Assembly (NCBI GenBank): GCA_017478485.1
Contig: JAFVDI010000028.1
Location: 124,001-188,000, forward strand
DNA from: Clostridiales bacterium
GTDB taxonomy: Bacteria; Bacillota; Clostridia; Saccharofermentanales; Saccharofermentanaceae
DNA: 64,000 bases
Direction: 5' to 3'
Part shown: positions 32,541-41,240 of the stretch, one piece after another
Layout: each line of letters starts with the position of its first letter
Position numbering within the stretch: position 1 is the first letter of the stretch
Translations under genes and position numbers: made by a program
Notes under the pieces: model-generated
The model's input: only the letters and a program-made list of their open reading frames with translations
Databases searched by the model: none
Told to the model about the DNA's origin: nothing

Positions 32541-34937
32541 TCAGTCCACCTTCTCCAGGACATCGATCAGGACGGTCTGCATCACATTTCTTCCCGGAAG
32601 GGAGACTTTTATCTCTGCCCTTCCCCATCCGTCCTTGACAGTCCTTATATAGAATCCGCCCATGCCTCCGAAAATGTCACAGTCGCATGAATCAGCGCCT
32701 GCAATTCCGCCTCCGATGAGCTCGACCGGTCCCTTGGCTGTAACAATGGCGGGAGAATTGAAGAACGGCATGACATTTCCGTTCTGGTCGGTGACTTTCA
32801 CGCGTACTTCACAGCAGTCGTACGTTGAACCTTCCTTAAGATACTCGGCGCTTACGCTGCATTCCATGCGCAGTTCTTCAGCCGGAGCTTTTGTTACGGT
32901 GACAACGGTCTCACCGTCCTTGATCCCTTCAAACCTGTAGAAAGACTCCTTGCCGCCTCTGCCGTCAACATACTTCTGATAGAGCTTGAAAATGTCATCG
33001 GGTGTCATGTGGCAGCGGTTCATCGCCATTCCGAGCTTAAGCTTGAAGCCGAAAGGCATCTTGTCTTCGGCAAGAGCCATATAGTTTACGGCATCCTTGA
33101 AGACCTGTGCCTGCTTGGGCGTGAACTTACCGTCCTTTTCGAGCCTGTCGCCAACGAAATCATCAATGAGGATCGGCGCGTTCTTCAGATTCTCATAGAG
33201 ATCCGTATTATGCTTATATTCTTTTATAAATACTGTTCCTTTATACATCTTCACGCTGTCGCAGTTGGTGAAGATATATATCTTTCCGCGGTTCTCTGCA
33301 GGATGCTCGCCGAAATCCATTGATGAGCTTACCGTTACAAACGGCTTTTCGGTATTTGCCGCGGAATAGACCGAAGCCGCGAGCTTGGGATTCCTGAACA
33401 TGTCGCACACTCCGTGATGGCAGATGCGGTCGCCGCTTCCGAACTCACCGTGAGTGTTGTAATCGGCAAAGCACCAGCCGATGGCTCCCGCAATATCTTC
33501 TTCCCCGAATGCCGCATCAAGGACGTTGCAGTGACGTAGTGCATGCTCGACACGCATCTCTTCCGGATCGAAAACCTTTGAAGGGAACATATGGCCTCCG
33601 AACTCGGAGATGAAATATCCCTTTTCCATGTCGGAAGTCACGGACGATTTGGGCCTGACACCTGCGTTATACCCTGCGTGCGAAAAATCATTGAAGGCAT
33701 AGACGTCCTCAAGAAGAGAACTCTTGGGGAAATTCCTGATGCCCGTAGTCTGCCTTGTCGGATCGCATTCGTGAGCAGCCGCATTGGTCTTCCTGTAGAA
33801 TTCGTCATCGTCAGCCGACTCGTTGATCCTGACGCCCCAGACGATTATCGACGGATGGTTCCTGTACTGCTCGACCATCTCACGGCAGTTCTTTACCGCC
33901 TGCTCCTTCCATGCATCATCACCGATGTTCTGCCAGCCCGGCATCTCGGTTACGACAAGAAGTCCTTCCCTGTCGCATTCATCAATGAAATGATGTGACT
34001 GCGGATAATGGGATGTGCGCACGATGTTGACGCCGAGCTCGTTTTTGAGGATCCTTGCGTCAAGGCGCTGGATGTTTTCGGGCATCGCATATCCGACGTA
34101 AGGGTAGCTCTGGTGGCGGTTTAAGCCCATCAGTTTTATCTTTTCGCCGTTGAGATAGAAACCGTCGGCCTTAAATTCTGCCGTCCTGCATCCGAAGACC
34201 GCTTTCTTGAAGTCAGCCTTCTGTTCATCGATGAGGAGAGTGCATTCGATCGCGTATAGATTCGGAGTGTCGATCCCCCATGTCTTAACGTTGTTTATCG
34301 TAAACTCAGCGGTACCTTCTTCAAAGACGCCCTGATTTACGGCCTCATCCGTGCCGAGATCCCTGACGAGATATTTGACCTTTGCTCCGGGAATATCACC
34401 GTCCAGATTTACCGCAGCCTTAACATTGCCGTCCTTATCGCCGGTCACGAAGATGTCTTTGATGAACATTCCGTCATAGACATCGAGATGGACCTCGCGG
34501 TAGATGCCGCCGTATGTAAGATAGTCAGTGATATATCCGAACGGGGGAACGTTGTTGCTCTCCCTCGAGTCGCATTTGACGCTGACTATGTTGTCTCTTC
34601 CGAAAGTAACGAGATCGGAGATCTCGCAGCTGAAAGACGTGTATCCGCAGAAGTGCTCTGCAACCTTAACGCCGTTTACCATGACTTCCGCGCAGTGCGC
34701 GATGGCGTCAAACGTCAGGATGAGCCTCTTGCCTTCCCATTCACGCGGCAGGCTTAAGACCTTGCGGTAGCCTGAGATCATCTCATAGTCTTTATTGCTG
34801 AAGTAGTTAAAAGGCGTAACATTCACGCAGTGCGGGATACGCACCTCTGTCGTGTCGCCGACCTTGTAGATCGGAGCGCTGAGTTCGTCGTTGTATTTCG
34901 GAGTAAACTCCCAGCCGTCGTTAATGTCGATCCTCAT
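32541..34937 (-). CDS. Glycoside hydrolase family 2 (beta-galactosidase-like), cytoplasmic
   Basis: The protein has 798 residues. An N-terminal sugar-binding jelly roll (YRKVLSLPREWEGKRLILTFDAI, TDYLTYGGIYREVHLDV) is followed by an Ig-like domain and the TIM barrel. C-terminal beta domains complete it. RTSHYPQSHHFIDECDREGLLVV precedes the acid/base motif WGVRINES, and YFISEFGGH holds the probable nucleophile glutamate. There is no signal peptide. It hydrolyses a beta-linked sugar, and galactoside or glucuronide cannot be decided from sequence. It is the last gene of a five-gene run, 5 bases after the SDR gene. Confidence 0.9.
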   Translation of the reverse strand: MRIDINDGWEFTPKYNDELSAPIYKVGDTTEVRIPHCVNVTPFNYFSNKDYEMISGYRKVLSLPREWEGKRLILTFDAIAHCAEVMVNGVKVAEHFCGYTSFSCEISDLVTFGRDNIVSVKCDSRESNNVPPFGYITDYLTYGGIYREVHLDVYDGMFIKDIFVTGDKDGNVKAAVNLDGDIPGAKVKYLVRDLGTDEAVNQGVFEEGTAEFTINNVKTWGIDTPNLYAIECTLLIDEQKADFKKAVFGCRTAEFKADGFYLNGEKIKLMGLNRHQSYPYVGYAMPENIQRLDARILKNELGVNIVRTSHYPQSHHFIDECDREGLLVVTEMPGWQNIGDDAWKEQAVKNCREMVEQYRNHPSIIVWGVRINESADDDEFYRKTNAAAHECDPTRQTTGIRNFPKSSLLEDVYAFNDFSHAGYNAGVRPKSSVTSDMEKGYFISEFGGHMFPSKVFDPEEMRVEHALRHCNVLDAAFGEEDIAGAIGWCFADYNTHGEFGSGDRICHHGVCDMFRNPKLAASVYSAANTEKPFVTVSSSMDFGEHPAENRGKIYIFTNCDSVKMYKGTVFIKEYKHNTDLYENLKNAPILIDDFVGDRLEKDGKFTPKQAQVFKDAVNYMALAEDKMPFGFKLKLGMAMNRCHMTPDDIFKLYQKYVDGRGGKESFYRFEGIKDGETVVTVTKAPAEELRMECSVSAEYLKEGSTYDCCEVRVKVTDQNGNVMPFFNSPAIVTAKGPVELIGGGIAGADSCDCDIFGGMGGFYIRTVKDGWGRAEIKVSLPGRNVMQTVLIDVLEKVD

Positions 34938-34942
34938 CGGGT

Positions 34943-35638
34943 TTATCCTTTCTGCTTCTTTTCAACGCGGTTAAGCTGCGGCCTTACTTCGACTTCCGTC
35001 ACGCAGGCGCCGTCTCTCATGCTCAAAATGTTTCTCACGCACTCCGCGGTGTCTTCAGGCACAAGGAAACATCCGTCATCGTCTGATGGTTCGAAATCCG
35101 CGTTCCTGTAAAGCCTGGTCCCCCTGGTCAGATCCGGGCAGACCGTTACCACTTTCACGCCGTGCTTCCTTGCCTCTTCGAAAAGGCTTCTGCCGAAGCT
35201 CCTGAGTCCCGCCTTGAGTGCGCCATAGCAGGCTCCGTGAGTGTTGATCCTGGTGGAAGTCACAGACGCTATATTAATAATATAACCTTTTTTGTCCTTT
35301 ATTTTCGGGAGTAATGCGGAAGTGATCACCATGGGCGCTTCGAGGTCCACCCTGCACATCTCGCTGATCTGCTCGGGCGTCATGAACTCAGTCAGTCCGT
35401 AGTAAGCAGAACCCGCGGCATTGACGAGAACATCGACCTGTTTAAATGCGGAAAGCTTCTTTAGAAGTATGTCGGTGTCCCTGATATCCATGGAGATCCG
35501 CTCCTCGAAAAACGAGACATCTCCCTGGAATACCCTGCCGATCCCGTAAACCTTGTAACCTTCTTCGGAAAGCATCTTTGATATCGCGTATCCGATACCG
35601 GAAGATGCGCCTGTAACTACTGCGGTCTTCAGTTCCAT
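34943..35638 (-). CDS. Short-chain dehydrogenase/reductase
   Basis: The protein has 231 residues. TAVVTGASSGIGYAISKML is the classical TGxxxGxG NAD(P) motif, VDVLVNAAG is the NNAG-type motif, and the catalytic Ser-Tyr-Lys set is in INIASVTS and ACYGALKAGL. The reaction partner is unknown. Its start overlaps the SPL-like gene by 10 bases. Neighbouring nucleosidase and radical SAM genes suggest a conserved accessory cluster. Confidence 0.9.
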   Translation of the reverse strand: MELKTAVVTGASSGIGYAISKMLSEEGYKVYGIGRVFQGDVSFFEERISMDIRDTDILLKKLSAFKQVDVLVNAAGSAYYGLTEFMTPEQISEMCRVDLEAPMVITSALLPKIKDKKGYIINIASVTSTRINTHGACYGALKAGLRSFGRSLFEEARKHGVKVVTVCPDLTRGTRLYRNADFEPSDDDGCFLVPEDTAECVRNILSMRDGACVTEVEVRPQLNRVEKKQKG

Positions 35639-36603
35639 GTAAATATCTTCTCCTCAGCGATATAGCGGGAAAGCCGCCCGCACATGAATTCCTGCATCTG
35701 CCTGTCGGTGTCCTCCTCATACTGGGCGACACCGTTCCTTATAACATAAGGGTACCACGCAATCCCGGAATCCAAACACTTTTTTCGCATCGAAGAAAGA
35801 TATTCTTTTGAGATCCTGAAGCAGCCCACGCTTACATCCGTGAGCTTTGAAAAATCAACCAGTTCCGCGGCATGATCCGCGAAGTTTCCGTACAGTTCAC
35901 GCCAGTTTTCAGTCAGGATCATGGGGTCGAAACAAAGCCTGACGTTGCAGCCGGCGCTGACGGCGCGTGCTGCGGATTTCAGCCTGTCATCTGCTGAAGG
36001 CGTGTTCTTTTCATATCTGCTGACGATCTCATCAGGCGAGACCGTAAACGCGTATATCACGTTCGGGACATTCTCCAAAACGGGAGGAGCCGCCTTGGTG
36101 CGGAGCTCGACAAGAAGATTGCTGCTGCGCTTTGCAAGATCGATCCACTTTCCCGCAAGTCCGGTAAGTCCGTCGAGCGCGATCAGGTCAGTGTCATAGG
36201 AAGCGCAGACATATAAAGGACCTTCCTCAAGGAAACTGACGACGTCTTTTTCGTAGTCCTCGAAATTAACGAAAACGACTATGTTCGATGAGGGATACAT
36301 ACCTCTGAGATAGCAGTATTCGCAGTCGAAAAGACAGTTCATCACACTGCTCGAATAGTAGAAATTGCGCTGCCCGAAAGACTGGCATACCGGCGCGCCT
36401 TTGAATATCCTCGCGCCTTCCCTGACGGCAAGGATGAGTGCCGGAGATCTCTTCTGCGCCTGAGTATCCTGTCGCGGTCTGTCAAAGATGTCCTTATAGT
36501 GTTTTATCGGTATGACCGCCGCATCTTTGCACCTGTTAAGGATCTCTTCCGTCAGAGGATACCGGCGTGCTTTTTCTTCAACGTAAACGTGCGAAAATCT
36601 CAT
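35629..36603 (-). CDS. Spore-photoproduct-lyase-like radical SAM protein
   Basis: The protein has 324 residues. SVMNCLFDCEYCYLRGMYPSS carries the CxxxCxxC cluster motif in the exact setting of the SPL family. VFVNFEDYEKDV, ASYDTDLIALD and LLVELRTKAAP also match. SPL repairs the thymine dimer of spores, and this shorter, divergent relative may act on another DNA or nucleoside lesion. I chose the ATG at 36603 with GGAGGG upstream. It overlaps the nucleosidase end by 26 bases. The nucleosidase may remove 5'-deoxyadenosine produced here. Confidence 0.86.
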   Translation of the reverse strand: MRFSHVYVEEKARRYPLTEEILNRCKDAAVIPIKHYKDIFDRPRQDTQAQKRSPALILAVREGARIFKGAPVCQSFGQRNFYYSSSVMNCLFDCEYCYLRGMYPSSNIVVFVNFEDYEKDVVSFLEEGPLYVCASYDTDLIALDGLTGLAGKWIDLAKRSSNLLVELRTKAAPPVLENVPNVIYAFTVSPDEIVSRYEKNTPSADDRLKSAARAVSAGCNVRLCFDPMILTENWRELYGNFADHAAELVDFSKLTDVSVGCFRISKEYLSSMRKKCLDSGIAWYPYVIRNGVAQYEEDTDRQMQEFMCGRLSRYIAEEKIFTWN

Positions 36604-37303
36604 CCAGGACCCTCCTTCCCTGACGTTTGTCCCTGACCGGAAGGATGCCGTTTGCGCGCATCTCATCAAGTATCCCGTTTAGTTTTTCCAGTTTTCCGGA
36701 TACCGCGCAGTAATGGACGAGGTCTTCAAATTCGTTTTTCATGTACTGCGAAAGCCGCAGTTCATCGAAGACGGATTCAGGCAGAGGCATGTAATCTTTG
36801 GTCTCTTCCCCGCGGCAAAGAGACTCGGTGACTTTTGCGATCTCATCACGGTAACCTCTTATCAGCGAAGTGACTTCAGCCGCCGAAGGCCTTCTGCTTC
36901 CGTCATCTGAAACCGCCTTTACTATGGCGATCCTTGAAGGAGCGGTCTTCTTCATGACATGGCTTAAGATAAGCGCTGCCTCCATGTCATAAAGAAATCC
37001 CGGTTTCGGATCAGAGACAATGGAAGATGAAGTGATGAGTGCCGCTTCAGGTAAAGACGAATCAATGAGCATATCGGGATAGAACCTGCGGCCCGTATCC
37101 TGATCGGTTACCGAATTGATGAGATAGCATCCGCCTTTAAGTCCTGCAGCACAGCCGACATTCAAGACGAAATCCGATGGTTCAAGATCAATGTTCTGGA
37201 CGGCTTTCAGCGCAAAGCTGCCGACGCCCGTTACAACATGTTCTCCCGGCAGCCCTTCCAAAGCAGCCGCTTCACATTTAAGGGCAGTCAGAACATACAG
37301 CAT
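36578..37303 (-). CDS. Nucleoside phosphorylase/MTAN-like protein
   Basis: The protein has 241 residues. LTALKCEAAAL at the N-terminus, VLNVGCAAGL in the middle and FLYDMEAALILSHV near 105 match the purine nucleosidase (MTA/SAH nucleosidase) fold; the last is the nucleoside-binding ME motif. The C-terminal 90 residues are helical and not part of the core family. It probably cleaves a 5'-modified adenosine, for example radical SAM by-product 5'-deoxyadenosine. It begins 8 bases after yfhO with no clear ribosome site, so coupling is likely. Confidence 0.78.
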   Translation of the reverse strand: MLYVLTALKCEAAALEGLPGEHVVTGVGSFALKAVQNIDLEPSDFVLNVGCAAGLKGGCYLINSVTDQDTGRRFYPDMLIDSSLPEAALITSSSIVSDPKPGFLYDMEAALILSHVMKKTAPSRIAIVKAVSDDGSRRPSAAEVTSLIRGYRDEIAKVTESLCRGEETKDYMPLPESVFDELRLSQYMKNEFEDLVHYCAVSGKLEKLNGILDEMRANGILPVRDKRQGRRVLDEIFARLR

Positions 37304-37311
37304 ATGAGTGA

Positions 37312-40140
37312 TTACTTTGTTTCAGCTGCCTTAGCGTCCAACGCCTTTTTGCGGCGTACTACATAGAGCATAAGGCATGCGGCAATACCGATCTCGGTGA
37401 TCCCTGAGCCGATCTTGGCTCCCGGTGTCTGATATGTGAGTTCTATCTCATGAGTGCCGGCTTCAAGAGGCAGTCCCATGAACATTGAATTTGCCTGGTA
37501 GATCCTGGAGGGCTTGCCGTCAACCTTTGCTGTCCAGCCCTTGGAATAAGGGATGGTGAGGCAGAGGACCTTAGCCTTGTCCAAAGTGATCTTTCCGGTT
37601 ACGCGGCCTGTGGATGAACCGACCTGGTGCAGATCGACATTCTCGAGAACGTTCTCTTTGAGCTTATTGACCTGATCGTCATAGTCCGTCATCTTCTGGC
37701 AGAAAATGTAAAGCTCGTCAAATGAATACTTTCCGACTGCGGGGAAGGTCAGGGTGATCATTGTCTTGGCCTTTTCGCTGTATCCGGTATTGATGAAGAA
37801 ATCCGTACGCCCGTTGTATCTCTGATACTTGCGGGTTACGAAGTTGAATATCCTCGTGGACATGCCCTTGCCGCCGATCGTCTTGAGCGGGATCATCTGG
37901 GCCTCAGGCTCGATGTAATATCTGTTGTCGCTCCTGATCTTCTTCTGTTCCTCGGGAGTCTTGCTGTCCCAACCGCCTGTGAGCTGCAGCATGTCATACT
38001 CGCTGATGCCCATGAACCTGAAGTTCTTAAGGCCGAAATAAGTCTCCGAGTTCTTGGCCGTCTTTACGGACAGAGTAACCGAGGCATTCTTTTTGGTTGC
38101 GATAAAAGATCCGTCCGCATCTTTAAGGACGCCCTTAAGTTCAGTAACCGTATATTTAACCTTCTCGCCTGTCAGTTTGATATCGGCATTCCCGAATCCG
38201 AGGCTGTTGTCATAACCGTCGAGGACCACGCCTTGGAGCAATGCTTCCTGTCTGTTTGCTGCCTCCATGGAATCAAACTTCTCTCTGGGGATCAGATTCG
38301 AATAGGTATATCCGAGCGGGAGCGGGTTCTTGTTCTCGTAAACGGTGTAGCTCCTTCCCGTATGCTTTCCTGTCTCTTCACCGATCTCCTCAAATCCGTA
38401 GGGAATGTTGGACAACGGGTTCAGTGCGACGACGTATCTTACGGAACCGAGCGCTTCAAGAGCCGTTCTTGAGTCAGGACCCATGAACCTGGAGACCATC
38501 TTGAGTTCTACGAGGTTCTCCTCATAAGCCTTGGAGATCGCAGGGCTTACCATGCTCATGTAGAAGCCTGTGCTGTAGAGTCCTGCCATCATGGCGTGAT
38601 TGCATGTGGTTATGATGTCTCCGTCAACATACGAATATCTCGAAAAAGAAGACTTATCAATATACTTGTTCATGATGTCGCATTCTTCCGGATCGATGCT
38701 GTCAGCGACCTGGCTCTGATCCAATGGGGTGGGAGCGATGTCGGGGTTGAACCATTCGATGAAACCGAAGACTCCGTTGACCAGGATCGATACGATGACT
38801 GCACCGAGAACAAAGAACTCGGGGAATTTCTTCTTTCCGCCTTCTTTCCGGGAGAGCAGGAAGATGACCGCAACCGTTATTCCTGCGATGATGAGCTGGA
38901 TCGTGACATTGAGGGTCCTCGACATCGGCATGATCATGCAGGCTGCGAAATATACTGCAATCCCGATCGCGGGGACGAGTACTGACTTTTTCGTAAGGCG
39001 CGTGATCTCAGGCCACATGTGGGTCAGGATGTACGCAACGAGAAGGCTGTATCCGAAATGCCATCTTGCGGAAGGATAAGACATTCCGTTGAAGACATAC
39101 TGGACTGCGGGGATCATGAAGAACAGCGTGAGCACTGCAAAAGCAACGCGGAGTCTCTTTCTTTCCGCATCTTCCGTCTTTCCTCTGTAAAGGAGGAAGA
39201 TCGCTGCCAGTGCAGGTGAAGCATAACCGAGGTTTGCCCATTCACCGCCCTGAACGGACTGATATGAAAGGAATCCCGAAAGGAAGTTCTCATAGTAGAG
39301 CACAGGATAGAGCGCGTCGAAAATGACTTTGTTCTCTGTTCTGGAATCGCCTGAGAATGAAAGGATAACGGGCAGCAGGAGTATGGCGCTCATCATTACG
39401 CCGATGACCGCATAACCGGCAAGCGCGCCGATGTTTGTCAGAGTCTTCTTCAGCTCGATCCCCTTGAGAGGAATGAACATCTCAAATGCCGCGTAGAGCA
39501 CGGTGAGGATAACGACCATATAGAAGAAATAGAAATTCGAGACTGCAGCGAAGAAAACGCCGAAGATATAGAGCCAGGGGCTCTTCTTTTCGAGAATATG
39601 GTCAACGCCTATGAAGATCAAAGGCAGTATGACCATAGGTGTCAGGAAGAAGATGTGCTTGACGCTGTTTACCATCGCAAAAGCACAGAAGATGTAAGTG
39701 AAAGCGCCTGCGAGAACGGCTGTGTCCGTCATTTTTGCATCTTTCTTGTTGAAGCAGAACCATGAGAACGCAAGTCCAGCGCAGAAGAGCCTCAGGTAAA
39801 TAGAGAACTCATAGAATATGCGCATGTGCTGCGCCGGGAAGAATACGCAGAATATCGCGAACGGATCGCCGACCGCATAGTAATGGAGCGAAGTCGGAAT
39901 GTCCGCGCCGTATCCTATCGAAAACGACCAGCACGGGAATTCGAACTTGTGATCGACGAAGATATTCTTAAGGATCGATCTGATCCATTCGGAATAGTAG
40001 ATGAGTGCCTTGATGTGCTGCCCGTCACCGTCGAAATTACAGATCTGGGTCTTACCGTTCAGATTGATGGTAAGGATAAAAGCCGCCGACAAAACGGCGA
40101 AGATGAGTGTGTAGGTTAACAGGAACTTCTTTTTTTTCAT
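37312..40140 (-). CDS. YfhO-family membrane glycosyltransferase-like protein
   Basis: The protein has 942 residues. About a dozen membrane helices occupy the first 450 (LLTYTLIFAVLSAAFILTI; FCAGLAFSWFCF), followed by a large extracytoplasmic region with LPLGYTYSN and a closing membrane helix (IGSGITEIGIAACLMLYVV). This is the YfhO/GT-C layout, linked in Bacillus and Listeria to lipid or teichoic acid glycosylation. The ATG at 40140 is chosen because a promoter (TTTACA, 17 bases, TATACT) ends 7 bases before it. The earlier ATG at 40164 lies inside the promoter. The mRNA should therefore be leaderless. It opens a five-gene minus-strand operon. Confidence 0.9.
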   Translation of the reverse strand: MKKKKFLLTYTLIFAVLSAAFILTINLNGKTQICNFDGDGQHIKALIYYSEWIRSILKNIFVDHKFEFPCWSFSIGYGADIPTSLHYYAVGDPFAIFCVFFPAQHMRIFYEFSIYLRLFCAGLAFSWFCFNKKDAKMTDTAVLAGAFTYIFCAFAMVNSVKHIFFLTPMVILPLIFIGVDHILEKKSPWLYIFGVFFAAVSNFYFFYMVVILTVLYAAFEMFIPLKGIELKKTLTNIGALAGYAVIGVMMSAILLLPVILSFSGDSRTENKVIFDALYPVLYYENFLSGFLSYQSVQGGEWANLGYASPALAAIFLLYRGKTEDAERKRLRVAFAVLTLFFMIPAVQYVFNGMSYPSARWHFGYSLLVAYILTHMWPEITRLTKKSVLVPAIGIAVYFAACMIMPMSRTLNVTIQLIIAGITVAVIFLLSRKEGGKKKFPEFFVLGAVIVSILVNGVFGFIEWFNPDIAPTPLDQSQVADSIDPEECDIMNKYIDKSSFSRYSYVDGDIITTCNHAMMAGLYSTGFYMSMVSPAISKAYEENLVELKMVSRFMGPDSRTALEALGSVRYVVALNPLSNIPYGFEEIGEETGKHTGRSYTVYENKNPLPLGYTYSNLIPREKFDSMEAANRQEALLQGVVLDGYDNSLGFGNADIKLTGEKVKYTVTELKGVLKDADGSFIATKKNASVTLSVKTAKNSETYFGLKNFRFMGISEYDMLQLTGGWDSKTPEEQKKIRSDNRYYIEPEAQMIPLKTIGGKGMSTRIFNFVTRKYQRYNGRTDFFINTGYSEKAKTMITLTFPAVGKYSFDELYIFCQKMTDYDDQVNKLKENVLENVDLHQVGSSTGRVTGKITLDKAKVLCLTIPYSKGWTAKVDGKPSRIYQANSMFMGLPLEAGTHEIELTYQTPGAKIGSGITEIGIAACLMLYVVRRKKALDAKAAETK

Positions 40141-40147
40141 AGGGCAG

Positions 40148-40176
40148 AGTATAGCATCATTCATTTTGCTTGTAAA
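40148..40176 (-). promoter_or_regulatory. Promoter giving a leaderless yfhO mRNA
   Basis: TTTACA (40176-40171), 17 bases, TATACT (40153-40148), then ctgccct and ATG at 40140. The predicted start of transcription coincides with the start codon, and no ribosome site is present. Confidence 0.7.
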
Positions 40177-40230
40177 ACTTTAGATGTGAGTATAATATTA
40201 TCTTTGTTTTTATTATGGAGGCTATAAAAT

Positions 40231-41220
40231 ATGGACAGACTTCTTACGGGACTGCAGCCGAGCGGCGCCCTTACTATCGGTAATTACGCAGGCGGTATCA
40301 GCCAGATCGTCAACTACCAGAACGATTACGAGACATTCCTTTTCGTTCCCGACATGCACGCGATCACGGTTCCCCAGGACCCCGAAGCCCTTCACAGGAA
40401 TATCATCAACGCCATCGCAATGTACATCGCATGCGGCGTAGATCCCGATCTTCCCAACATGCATATCTACATCCAGTCGGAGAATCTTTATCACGCAAAT
40501 CTCTCCTGGATCTTCGAGTGCCACACGCCTCACGGCGACCTCACTAGAATGCACCAGTTCAAGGCCAAGTCAGCTCTGCACGAGACTTTCACCGAAGGTC
40601 TTGTCACCTACCCTGACCTGATGGCTGCAGACATCCTTCTCTACGATCCCAAGTACGTGCCTACCGGAATCGACCAGAAGCAGCACGTTGAACTCGCAAG
40701 AAATATCGCCATCAGATTCAACAACCGCTACGGCGAACTCTTTAAGATCCCCGAGCCGCTCATCCCTACAGTCGGCGCAAAGATCAGAGACCTTCAGAAC
40801 CCCGAGCAGAAGATGAGCAAGTCAACGACAAATCCCAAGGCTTCCGTCTTCCTTTCAGATCCCGAAAAGGACATCCGCAAGAAGATCATGTCTGCGGTTA
40901 CGGATTCTGACGGAGTCATCAAGTTCGACGAAGAGAACAAGCCCGGAGTATCAAATCTCCTTACAATCTATTCCGTTTTCTCCGGCAGCTCGATCGAAGA
41001 TGCCGTTGCCAAGTTCGAAGGCGGCGGATACGGCGACCTCAAGAAAGCAACTGCCGATGCGGTCGTTGAGAAGATCATGCCCATGCAGGAGAAGTACAAC
41101 GAGATCCTGAGCAGCGGAAGGATCAACGAGATCCTCGATGCAGGACGTGAGTATTCGATCAAGATCGCTGCTGAAAAATACGAGAAAGTAAGAAAGGCCG
41201 TCGGTTTCGGAAGGATCTGA
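40231..41220 (+). CDS. trpS: Tryptophanyl-tRNA synthetase
   Basis: The protein has 329 residues, normal for bacterial TrpS. LTGLQPSGALTIGNYAGG holds the HIGH-equivalent, HMHAIT-type MHAIT follows, and KMSKSTTNPKASVF is the KMSKS loop. It charges tRNA-Trp with ATP. TGGAGG lies before the ATG, and TATAAT (40191-40196) gives a short 5' UTR with no T-box. It is divergent from yfhO and followed after 20 bases by the sulfatase-type gene. Confidence 0.97.
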   Translation: MDRLLTGLQPSGALTIGNYAGGISQIVNYQNDYETFLFVPDMHAITVPQDPEALHRNIINAIAMYIACGVDPDLPNMHIYIQSENLYHANLSWIFECHTPHGDLTRMHQFKAKSALHETFTEGLVTYPDLMAADILLYDPKYVPTGIDQKQHVELARNIAIRFNNRYGELFKIPEPLIPTVGAKIRDLQNPEQKMSKSTTNPKASVFLSDPEKDIRKKIMSAVTDSDGVIKFDEENKPGVSNLLTIYSVFSGSSIEDAVAKFEGGGYGDLKKATADAVVEKIMPMQEKYNEILSSGRINEILDAGREYSIKIAAEKYEKVRKAVGFGRI

Positions 41221-41240
41221 AACAACGCCGGTAACAGTTT

